This document shows, piece after piece, positions 10,550 to 21,640 of a stretch of DNA of 64,000 nt. The notes below the pieces were generated by a model that saw only the letters and a program-made list of their open reading frames with translations, was not told where the DNA came from and made no database searches. Source of the stretch: Pieris napi (taxonomy: Eukaryota > Arthropoda > Insecta > Lepidoptera > Pieridae); assembly GCF_905475465.1 (NCBI RefSeq), contig NC_062248.1:7564001-7628000 (forward strand), given 5' to 3'. Within the stretch, counting starts at the first letter, position 1. Every line of letters begins with the position of its first letter. The position numbers and the translations under genes are program-made.

Positions 10550-12170
10550 CAGGTCAGCATCCATAACACTCTCAAAAGAGCTCCAGCACTAAGGCTGTGT
10601 CAGGGACTGCGCCTGATTTGTGTTCTTTTAACACATCTTTCAGGTTTGCACCCATAACACTCTCAAAAGAGCTCCAGCACTAAGGATGTGTCAGGGACTG
10701 CGCCTGATTTCTGTTCTTTCAGGTCAGCATCCATAACACTCTTAAAAGAGCTCCAGCACTAAGGCTGTGTCAGGGGCTGCGCCAGATTTGTGTTCTTTCA
10801 GGTTTGCACCCATAACACTCTCAAAAGAGCTCCAGCACTAAGGCTGTGTCAGGGACTGCGCCTGATTTGTGGTCTTTCAGGTCAGCATCCATAACACTCT
10901 TAAAAGAGCTCCAGCACTAAGGCTGTGTCAGGGACTGCGCCTGATTTGTGTTCTTTCAGGTTTGCACCCATAACACTCTCAAAAGAGCTCCAGCACTAAG
11001 GCTGTGTCAGGGACTGCGCCTGATTTGTGTTCTTTCAACACATCTTTCAGGTTTGCACCCATAACACTCTCAAAAGAGCTCCAGCACTAAGACTGTGTCA
11101 GGGACTGCGCCTGATTTGTGGTCTTTCAGGTCAGCATCCATAACACTCTTAAAAGAGCTCCAGCACTAAGGCTGTGTCAGGGTCTGCGCCTGATTTGTGT
11201 TCTTTCAGGTCAGCATCCATAACACTCTTAAAAGAGCTCCAGCACTAAGGCTGTGTCAGGGTCTGCGCCTGATTTGTGTTCTTTCAGGTCAGCATCCATA
11301 ACACTCTCAAAAGAGCTCCAGCACTAAGGCTGTGTCAGGGACTGCGCCTGATTTGTGTTCTTCCAGGTCAGCATCCATAACACTCTCAAAAGAGCTCCAG
11401 CACTAAGGCTGTGTCAGGGACTGCGCCTGATTTGTGTTCTTTTAACACATCTTTCAGGTTTGCACCCATAACACTCTCAAAAGAGCTCCAGCACTAAGGA
11501 TGTGTCAGGGACTGCGCCTGATTTCTGTTCTTTCAGGTCAGCATCCATAACACTCTTAAAAGAGCTCCAGCACTAAGGCTGTGTCAGGGGCTGCGCCAGA
11601 TTTGTGTTCTTTCAGGTTTGCACCCATAACACTCTCAAAAGAGCTCCAGCACTAAGGCTGTGTCAGGGACTGCGCCTGATTTGTGGTCTTTCAGGTCAGC
11701 ATCCATAACACTCTTAAAAGAGCTCCAGCACTAAGGCTGTGTCAGGGACTGCGCCTGATTTGTGTTCTTTCAGGTTTGCACCCATAACACTCTCAAAAGA
11801 GCTCCAGCACTAAGGCTGTGTCAGGGACTGCGCCTGATTTGTGTTCTTTCAACACATCTTTCAGGTTTGCACCCATAACACTCTCAAAAGAGCTCCAGCA
11901 CTAAGGCTGTGTCAGGGACTGCGCCTGATTTGTGGTCTTTCAGGTCAGCATCCATAACACTCTTAAAAGAGCTCCAGCACTAAGGCTGTGTCAGGGTCTG
12001 CGCCTGATTTGTGTTCTTTCAGGTCAGCATCCATAACACTCTTAAAAGAGCTCCAGCACTAAGGCTGTGTCAGGGTCTGCGCCTGATTTGTGTTCTTTCA
12101 GGTCAGCATCCATAACACTCTTAAAAGAGCTCCAGCACTAAGGCTGTGTCAGGGACTGCGCCTGATTTGT
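10550..12170 (+). repeat. Tandem 814 bp ten-unit repeat
   Basis: Two consecutive copies of a ten-unit block (eight 79 bp and two 91 bp units, total 814 bp). The private variant TAAGGATGTG has its changed base at 10686 and again at 11500, exactly 814 bp apart. Both are followed by GATTTCTGTTC and by a GGGGCTGCGCCAGA unit. The first copy has a private AAGACTGTGTC at about 11090 that the second lacks. The TAAGGATGTG section also matches the start of the window (351) at an offset of 10335 bp and reappears at 24412. Outer edges are approximate. Confidence 0.83.
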
Positions 12171-14940
12171 GTTCTTTCAGGTCAGCATCCATAACACTCT
12201 CAAAAGAGCTCCAGCACTAAGGCTGTGTCAGGGACTGCGCCTGATTTGTGGTCTTTCAGGTCAGCATCCATAACACTCTTAAAAGAGCTCCAGCACTAAG
12301 GCTGTCTCAGGGACTGCGCCTGATTTGTGTTCTTTCAGGTCAGCATCCATAACACTCTCAAAAGAGCTCCAGCACTAAGGCTGTGTCAGGGACAGCGCCT
12401 GATTTGTGGTCTTTCAGGTCAGCATCCATAACACTCTTAAAAGAGCTCCAGCACTAAGGCTGTGTCAGGGACTTCGCCTGATTTGTGTTCTTTCAGGTTT
12501 GCACCCATAACACTCTCAAAAGAGCTCCAGCACTAAGGCTGTGTCAGGGACTGCGCCTGATTTGTGTTCTTTCAACACATCTTTCAGGTTTGCACCCATA
12601 ACACTCTCAAAAGAGCTCCAGCACTAAGGCTGTGTCAGGGACTGCGCCTGATTTGTGTTCTTTCAGGTTTGCACCCATAACACTCTCAAAAGAGCTCCAG
12701 CACTAAGGCTGTGTCAGGGTCTGCGCCTGATTTGTGTTCTTTCAGGTTTGCACCCATAACACTCTCAAAAGAGCTCCAGCACTAAGGCTGTGTCAGGGAC
12801 TGCGCCTGATTTGTGTTCTTTCAGGTTTGCACCCATAACACTCTTAAAAGAGCTCCAGCACTAAGGCTGTGTCAGGGTCTGCGCCTGATTTGTGTTCTTT
12901 CAGGTCAGCATCCATAACACTCTCAAAAGAGCTCCAGCACTAAGGCTGTGTCAGGGACTGCGCCTGATTTGTGGTCTTTCAGGTCAGCATCCATAACACT
13001 CTCAAAAGAGCTCCAGCACTAAGGCTGTGTCAGGGACTGCGCCTGATTTGTGTTCTTTCAGGTTTGCACCCATAACACTCTCAAAAGAGCTCCAGCACTA
13101 AGGCTGTGTCAGGGACTGCGCCTGATTTGTGTTCTTTCAGGTTTGCACCCATAACACTCTTAAAAGAGCTCCAGCACTAAGGCTGTGTCAGGGACTGCGC
13201 CTGATTTGTGTTCTTTCAACACATCTTTCAGGTTTGCACCCATAACACTCTCAAAAGAGCTCCAGCACTAAGGCTGTGTCAGGGACTGCGCCTGATTTGT
13301 GGTCTTTCAGGTCAGCATCCATAACACTCTTTAAAGAGCTCCAGCACTAAGGCTGTGTTAGGGACTGCGCCTGATTTGTGTTCTTTCAGGTTTGCACCCA
13401 TAACACTCTCAAAAGAGCTCCAGCACTAAGGCTGTGTCAGGGACTGCGCCTGATTTGTTTTCTTTCAGGTTTGCACCCATAACACTCTCAAAAGAGCTCC
13501 AGCACTAAGGCTGTGTCAGGGACTGCGCCTGATTTGTGTTCTTTCAGGTCAGCATCCATAACACTCTTAAAAGAGCTCCAGCACTAAGGCTGTGTCAGGG
13601 ACTGCGCCTGATTTGTGTTCTTTCAGGTTTGCACCCATGACACTCTCAAAAGAGCTCCAGCACTAAGGCTGTGTCAGGGACTGCGCCTGATTTGTGTTCT
13701 TTCAACACATCTTTCAGGTTTGCACCCATAACACTCTCAAAAGAGCTCCAGCACTAAGGCTGTGTCAGGGACTGCGCCTGATTTGTGGTCTTTCAGGTCA
13801 GCACCCATAACACTCTGAAAAGAGCTCCAGCACTAAGGCTGTGTCAGGGACTGCGCCTGATTTGTGTTCTTTCAGGTTTGCACCCATAACACTCTCAAAA
13901 GAGCTCCAGCACTAAGGCTGTGTCAGGGACTGCGCCTGATTTGTGTTCTTTCAACACATCTTTCAGGTTTGCACCCATAACACTCTCAAAAGAGCTCCAG
14001 CACTAAGGCTGTGTCAGGGACTGCGCCTGATTTGTGTTCTTTCAGGTTTGCACCCATAACACACTCAAAAGAGCTCCAGCACTAAGGCTGTGTCAGGGAC
14101 TGCGCCTGATTTGTGTTCTTTCAACACATCTTTCAGGTTTGCACCCATAACACTCTCAAAAGAGCTCCAGCACTAAGGCTGTGTCTGGGACTGCGCCTGA
14201 TTTGTTTTCTTTCAGGTTTGCACCCATAACACTCTCAAAAGAGCTCCAGCACTAAGGCTGTGTCAGGGACTGCGCCTGATTTGTGTTCTTTCAACACATC
14301 TTTCAGGTTTGCACCCATAACACTCTCAAAAGAGCTCCAGCACTAAGGCTGTGTCAGGGACTGCGCCTGATTTGTGGTCTTTCAGGTCAGCATCCATAAC
14401 ACTCTTAAAAGAGCTCCAGCATTAAGGCTGTGTCAGGGTCTGCGCCTGATTTGTGTTCTTTCAGGTCAGCATCCATAACACTCTTAAAAGAGCTCCAGCA
14501 CTAAGGCTGTGTCAATGACTGCGCCTGATTTGTGTTCTTTCAACACATCTTTCAGGTTTGCACCCATAACACTCTCAAAAGAGCTCCAGCACTAAGGCTG
14601 TGTCAGGGACTGCGCCTGATTTGTGTTCTTTCGACACATCTTTCAGGTTTGCACCCATAACACTCTCAAAAGAGCTCCAGCACTAAGGCTGTGTCAGGGA
14701 CTGCGCCTGATTTGTTTTCTTTCAGGTTTGCACCCATAACACTCTCAAAAGAGCTCCAGCACTAAGGCTGTGTCAGGGACTGCGCCTGATTTGTGTTCTT
14801 TCAACACATCTTTCAGGTTTGCACCCATAACACTCTCAAAAGAGCTCCAGCACTAAGGCTGTGTCAGGGACTGCGCCTGATTTGTGGTCTTTCAGGTCAG
14901 CATCCATAACACTCTTAAAAGAGCTCCAGCACTAAGGCTG

Positions 14941-17900
14941 TGTCAGGGTCTGCGCCTGATTTGTGTTCTTTCAGGTCAGCATCCATAACACTCTTAAAAG
15001 AGCTCCAGCACTAAGGCTGTGTCAGGGACTGCGCCTGATTTGTGTTCTTTCAGGTCAGCATCCATAACACTCTTAAAAGAGCTCCAGCACTAAGGCTGTG
15101 TCAGGGACTGCGCCTGATTTGTGTTCTTTCAGGTTTGCACCCATGACACTCTCAAAAGAGCTCCAGCATGCGCCTGATTTGTGTTCTTTCAACACATCTT
15201 TCAGGTTTGCACCCATAACACTCTCAAAAGAGCTCCAGCACTAAGGCTGTGTCAGGGACTGCGCCTGATTTGTGGTCTTTCAGGTCAGCATCCATAACAC
15301 TCTGAAAAGAGCTCCAGCACTAAGGCTGTGTCAGGGACTGCGCCTGATTTGTGTTCTTTCAGGTTTGCACCCATAACACTCTCAAAAGTGCTCCAGCACT
15401 AAGGCTGTGTCAGGGACTGCGCCTGATTTGTGTTCTTTCAACACATCTTTCAGGTTTGCACCCATAACACTCTCAAAAGAGCTCCAGCACTAAGGCTGTG
15501 TCAGGGACTGCGCCTGATTTGTGTTCTTTCAGGTTTGCACCCATAACACACTCAAAAGAGCTCCAGCACTAAGGCTGTGTCAGGGACTGCGCCTGATTTG
15601 TGTTCTTTCAACACATCTTTCAGGTTTGCACCCATAACACTCTCAAAAGAGCTCCAGCACTAAGGCTGTGTCAGGGACTGCGCCTGATTTGTTTTCTTTC
15701 AGGTTTGCACCCATAACACTCTCAAAAGAGCTCCAGCACTAAGGCTGTGTCAGGGACTGCGCCTGATTTGTGTTCTTTCAACACATCTTTCAGGTTTGCA
15801 CCCATAACACTCTCAAAAGAGCTCCAGCACTAAGGCTGTGTCAGGGACTGCGCCTGATTTGTGGTCTTTCAGGTCAGCATCCATAACACTCTTAAAAGAG
15901 CTCCAGCACTAAGGCTGTGTCAGGGTCTGCGCCTGATTTGTGTTCTTTCAGGTCAGCATCCATAACACTCTTAAAAGAGCTCCAGCACTAAGGCTGTGTC
16001 AGGGTCTGCGCCTGATTTGTGTTCTTTCAGGTTTGCACCCATAACACTCTCAAAAGAGCTCCAGCACTAAGGCTGTGTCAGGGTCTGCGCCTGATTTGTG
16101 TTCTTTCAGGTTTGCACCCATAACACTCTCAAAAGAGCTCCAGCACTAAGGCTGTGTCAGGGACTGCGCCTGATTTGTGTTCTTTCAGGTTTGCACCCAT
16201 AACACTCTTAAAAGAGCTCCAGCACTAAGGCTGTGTCAGGGACTGCGCCTGATTTGTGTTCTTTCAACACATCTTTCAGGTTTGCACCCATAACACTCTC
16301 AAAAGAGCTCCAGCACTAAGGCTGTGTCAGGGTCTGCGCCTGATTTGTGTTCTTTCAGGTTTGCACCCATAACACTCTCAAAAGAGCTCCAGCACTAAGG
16401 CTGTGTCAGGGACTGCGCCTGATTTGTGTTCTTTCAGGTTTGCACCCATAACACTCTTAAAAGAGCTCCAGCACTAAGGCTGTGTCAGGGTCTGCGCCTG
16501 ATTTGTGTTCTTTCAGGTCAGCATCCATAACACTCTCAAAAGAGCTCCAGCACTAAGGCTGTGTCAGGGACTGCGCCTGATTTGTGGTCTTTCAGGTCAG
16601 CACCCATAACACTCTCAAAAGAGCTCCAGCACTAAGGCTGTGTCAGGGACTGCGCCTGATTTGTGTTCTTTCAGGTTTGCACCCATAACACTCTCAAAAG
16701 AGCTCCAGCACTAAGGCTGTGTCAGGGACTGCGCCTGATTTGTGTTCTTTCAGGTTTGCACCCATAACACTCTTAAAAGAGCTCCAGCACTAAGGCTGTG
16801 TCAGGGACTGCGCCTGATTTGTGTTCTTTCAACACATCTTTCAGGTTTGCACCCATAACACTCTCAAAAGAGCTCCAGCACTAAGGCTGTGTCAGGGACT
16901 GCGCCTGATTTGTGGTCTTTCAGGTCAGCATCCATAACACTCTTTTAAGAGCTCCAGCACTAAGGCTGTGTCAGGGACTGCGCCTGATTTGTGTTCTTTC
17001 AGGTTTGCACCCATAACACTCTCAAAAGAGCTCCAGCACTAAGGCTGTGTCAGGGACTGCGCCTGATTTGTGTTGTTTCAACACATCTTTCAGGTTTGCA
17101 CCCATAACACTCTCAAAAGAGCTCCAGCACTAAGGCTGTGTCAGGGACTGCGCCTGATTTGTTTTCTTTCAGGTTTGCACCCATAACACTCTCAAAAGAG
17201 CTCCAGCACTAAGGCTGTGTCAGGGACTGCGCCTGATTTGTGTTCTTTCAGGTCAGCATCCATAACACTCTTAAAAGAGCTCCAGCACTAAGGCTGTGTC
17301 AGGGACTGCGCCTGATATGTGTTCTTTCAGGTTTGCACCCATGACACTCTCAAAAGAGCTCCAGCACTAAGGCTGTGTCAGGGACTGCGCCTGATTTGTG
17401 TTCTTTCAACACATCTTTCAGGTTTGCACCCATAACACTCTCAAAAGAGCTCCAGCACTAAGGCTGTGTCAGGGACTGCGCCTGATTTGTGGTCTTTCAG
17501 GTCAGCATCCATAACACTCTGAAAAGAGCTCCAGCACTAAGGCTGTGTCAGGGACTGCGCCTGATTTGTGTTCTTTCAGGTTTGCACCCATAACACTCTC
17601 AAAAGAGCTCCAGCACTAAGGCTGTGTCAGGGACTGCGCCTGATTTGTGTTCTTTCAACACATCTTTCAGGTTTGCACCCATAACACTCTCAAAAGAGCT
17701 CCAGCACTAAGGCTGTGTCAGGGACTGCGCCTGATTTGTTTTCTTTCAGGTTTGCACCCATAACACTCTCAAAAGAGCTCCAGCACTAAGGCTGTGTCAG
17801 GGACTGCGCCTGATTTGTGTTCTTTCAGGTCAGCATCCATAACACTCTTAAAAGAGCTCCAGCACTAAGGCTGTGTCAGGGACTGCGCCTGATTTGTGTT

Positions 17901-18050
17901 CTTTCAGGTTTGCACCCATAACACTCTTAAAAGAGCTCCAGCACTAAGGCTGTGTCAGGGACTGCGCCTGATTTGTGTTCTTTCAACACATCTTTCAGGT
18001 TTGCACCCATAACACTCTCAAAAGAGCTCCAGCACTAAGGCTGTGTCAGG
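14941..18050 (+). repeat. 3.1 kb duplicated block, copy 1
   Basis: This is a run of A, B and C units that recurs from about 18530 at an offset of 3589 bp. Shared tags include the truncated unit, CTCAAAAGTGCTCC, GTTGTTTCAACAC, GATATGTG (17314) and ATAACACTCTGAAAAG (17521). Between the tags the offset changes to 3668 and back to 3589, because each copy has gained or lost one 79 bp unit at different places. The left edge is placed where the preceding unit ceases to match. Confidence 0.78.
15160..15231 (+). repeat. Truncated 72 bp class C monomer, copy 1
   Basis: GCTCCAGCA is joined directly to TGCGCCTGATTT. Nineteen bases (from CTAAGGCTG through GGGAC) are missing, so a 91 bp unit becomes 72 bp. 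This rare rearrangement is present three times in the window with the same breakpoint, which makes it a landmark for block duplication rather than three independent events. Confidence 0.93.
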
Positions 18051-18529
18051 GACTGCGCCTGATTTGTGGTCTTTCAGGTCAGCATCCATAACACTCTTTA
18101 AAGAGCTCCAGCACTAAGGCTGTGTTAGGGACTGCGCCTGATTTGTGTTCTTTCAGGTTTGCACCCATAACACTCTCAAAAGAGCTCCAGCACTAAGGCT
18201 GTGTCAGGGACTGCGCCTGATTTGTGTTGTTTCAACACATCTTTCAGGTTTGCACCCATAACACTCTCAAAAGAGCTCCAGCACTAAGGCTGTGTCAGGG
18301 ACTGCGCCTGATTTGTTTTCTTTCAGGTTTGCACCCATAACACTCTCAAAAGAGCTCCAGCACTAAGGCTGTGTCAGGGACTGCGCCTGATTTGTGTTCT
18401 TTCAGGTCAGCATCCATAACACTCTTAAAAGAGCTCCAGCACTAAGGCTGTGTCAGGGACTGCGCCTGATTTGTGTTCTTTCAGGTTTGCACCCATGACA
18501 CTCTCAAAAGAGCTCCAGCACTAAGGCTG

Positions 18530-21500
18530 TGTCAGGGTCTGCGCCTGATTTGTGTTCTTTCAGGTCAGCATCCATAACACTCTTAAAAGAGCTCCAGCAC
18601 TAAGGCTGTGTCAGGGACTGCGCCTGATTTGTGTTCTTTCAGGTCAGCATCCATAACACTCTTAAAAGAGCTCCAGCACTAAGGCTGTGTCAGGGACTGC
18701 GCCTGATTTGTGTTCTTTCAGGTTTGCACCCATGACACTCTCAAAAGAGCTCCAGCATGCGCCTGATTTGTGTTCTTTCAACACATCTTTCAGGTTTGCA
18801 CCCATAACACTCTCAAAAGAGCTCCAGCACTAAGGCTGTGTCAGGGACTGCGCCTGATTTGTGGTCTTTCAGGTCAGCATCCATAACACTCTGAAAAGAG
18901 CTCCAGCACTAAGGCTGTGTCAGGGACTGCGCCTGATTTGTGTTCTTTCAGGTTTGCACCCATAACACTCTCAAAAGTGCTCCAGCACTAAGGCTGTGTC
19001 AGGGACTGCGCCTGATTTGTGTTCTTTCAACACATCTTTCAGGTTTGCACCCATAACACTCTCAAAAGAGCTCCAGCACTAAGGCTGTGTCAGGGACTGC
19101 GCCTGATTTGTGTTCTTTCAGGTTTGCACCCATAACACACTCAAAAGAGCTCCAGCACTAAGGCTGTGTCAGGGACTGCGCCTGATTTGTGTTCTTTCAA
19201 CACATCTTTCAGGTTTGCACCCATAACACTCTCAAAAGAGCTCCAGCACTAAGGCTGTGTCAGGGACTGCGCCTGATTTGTTTTCTTTCAGGTTTGCACC
19301 CATAACACTCTCAAAAGAGCTCCAGCACTAAGGCTGTGTCAGGGACTGCGCCTGATTTGTGTTCTTTCAACACATCTTTCAGGTTTGCACCCATAACACT
19401 CTCAAAAGAGCTCCAGCACTAAGGCTGTGTCAGGGACTGCGCCTGATTTGTGGTCTTTCAGGTCAGCATCCATAACACTCTTAAAAGAGCTCCAGCACTA
19501 AGGCTGTGTCAGGGTCTGCGCCTGATTTGTGTTCTTTCAGGTCAGCATCCATAACACTCTTAAAAGAGCTCCAGCACTAAGGCTGTGTCAGGGTCTGCGC
19601 CTGATTTGTGTTCTTTCAGGTTTGCACCCATAACACTCTCAAAAGAGCTCCAGCACTAAGGCTGTGTCAGGGTCTGCGCCTGATTTGTGTTCTTTCAGGT
19701 TTGCACCCATAACACTCTCAAAAGAGCTCCAGCACTAAGGCTGTGTCAGGGACTGCGCCTGATTTGTGTTCTTTCAGGTTTGCACCCATAACACTCTTAA
19801 AAGAGCTCCAGCACTAAGGCTGTGTCAGGGACTGCGCCTGATTTGTGTTCTTTCAACACATCTTTCAGGTTTGCACCCATAACACTCTCAAAAGAGCTCC
19901 AGCACTAAGGCTGTGTCAGGGTCTGCGCCTGATTTGTGTTCTTTCAGGTTTGCACCCATAACACTCTCAAAAGAGCTCCAGCACTAAGGCTGTGTCAGGG
20001 ACTGCGCCTGATTTGTGTTCTTTCAGGTTTGCACCCATAACACTCTTAAAAGAGCTCCAGCACTAAGGCTGTGTCAGGGTCTGCGCCTGATTTGTGTTCT
20101 TTCAGGTCAGCATCCATAACACTCTCAAAAGAGCTCCAGCACTAAGGCTGTGTCAGGGACTGCGCCTGATTTGTGGTCTTTCAGGTCAGCATCCATAACA
20201 CTCTCAAAAGAGCTCCAGCACTAAGGCTGTGTCAGGGACTGCGCCTGATTTGTGTTCTTTCAGGTTTGCACCCATAACACTCTCAAAAGAGCTCCAGCAC
20301 TAAGGCTGTGTCAGGGACTGCGCCTGATTTGTGTTCTTTCAGGTTTGCACCCATAACACTCTCAAAAGAGCTCCAGCACTAAGGCTGTGTCAGGGACTGC
20401 GCCTGATTTGTGTTCTTTCAGGTTTGCACCCATAACACTCTTAAAAGAGCTCCAGCACTAAGGCTGTGTCAGGGACTGCGCCTGATTTGTGTTCTTTCAA
20501 CACATCTTTCAGGTTTGCACCCATAACACTCTCAAAAGAGCTCCAGCACTAAGGCTGTGTCAGGGACTGCGCCTGATTTGTGGTCTTTCAGGTCAGCATC
20601 CATAACACTCTTTAAAGAGCTCCAGCACTAAGGCTGTGTTAGGGACTGCGCCTGATTTGTGTTCTTTCAGGTTTGCACCCATAACACTCTCAAAAGAGCT
20701 CCAGCACTAAGGCTGTGTCAGGGACTGCGCCTGATTTGTGTTGTTTCAACACATCTTTCAGGTTTGCACCCATAACACTCTCAAAAGAGCTCCAGCACTA
20801 AGGCTGTGTCAGGGACTGCGCCTGATTTGTGTTCTTTCAGGTCAGCATCCATAACACTCTTAAAAGAGCTCCAGCACTAAGGCTGTGTCAGGGACTGCGC
20901 CTGATATGTGTTCTTTCAGGTTTGCACCCATGACACTCTCAAAAGAGCTCCAGCACTAAGGCTGTGTCAGGGACTGCGCCTGATTTGTGTTCTTTCAACA
21001 CATCTTTCAGGTTTGCACCCATAACACTCTCAAAAGAGCTCCAGCACTAAGGCTGTGTCAGGGACTGCGCCTGATTTGTGGTCTTTCAGGTCAGCATCCA
21101 TAACACTCTGAAAAGAGCTCCAGCACTAAGGCTGTGTCAGGGACTGCGCCTGATTTGTGTTCTTTCAGGTTTGCACCCATAACACTCTCAAAAGAGCTCC
21201 AGCACTAAGGCTGTGTCAGGGACTGCGCCTGATTTGTGTTCTTTCAACACATCTTTCAGGTTTGCACCCATAACACTCTCAAAAGAGCTCCAGCACTAAG
21301 GCTGTGTCAGGGACTGCGCCTGATTTGTTTTCTTTCAGGTTTGCACCCATAACACTCTCAAAAGAGCTCCAGCACTAAGGCTGTGTCAGGGACTGCGCCT
21401 GATTTGTGTTCTTTCAGGTCAGCATCCATAACACTCTTAAAAGAGCTCCAGCACTAAGGCTGTGTCAGGGACTGCGCCTGATTTGTGTTCTTTCAGGTTT

Positions 21501-21640
21501 GCACCCATAACACTCTTAAAAGAGCTCCAGCACTAAGGCTGTGTCAGGGACTGCGCCTGATTTGTGTTCTTTCAACACATCTTTCAGGTTTGCACCCATA
21601 ACACTCTCAAAAGAGCTCCAGCACTAAGGCTGTGTCAGGG
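18530..21640 (+). repeat. 3.1 kb duplicated block, copy 2
   Basis: This is the partner of 14941 to 18050. Relative to that copy it has three B units in a row near 20.25 to 20.45 kb where the other has two. It lacks the GTTTTCTTTC B unit that copy 1 has near 17161. The two changes cancel, so GATATGTG at 20903 is again exactly 3589 bp from its partner at 17314. Confidence 0.78.
18749..18820 (+). repeat. Truncated 72 bp class C monomer, copy 2
   Basis: It has the same 19 bp deletion and breakpoint as at 15160, exactly 3589 bp downstream. Nearby tags also match at this offset: CTCAAAAGTGCTCC about 220 bp further on, and GATATGTG at 17314 and 20903. Confidence 0.93.

Larger units (their letters stand above)
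1..12400 (+). repeat. Domain I: D-punctuated higher-order repeats
   Basis: A, B and C units are interrupted by clusters of D units. The GACGGGGCTT mark lies at 14, 2651, 2741, 4813, 4903, 5912, 6998, 7088, 8097, 8187, 10259 and 10349. Spacing of the second D in each pair is 2727, 2162, 2185, 1099 and 2162 bp, so there is a ~2.16 kb higher-order repeat plus a shortened form of about half that length. No gene, promoter or RNA element was found between the clusters. The right border with the D-free domain II is a gradual change of unit mix, so the end coordinate is approximate. Confidence 0.85.
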
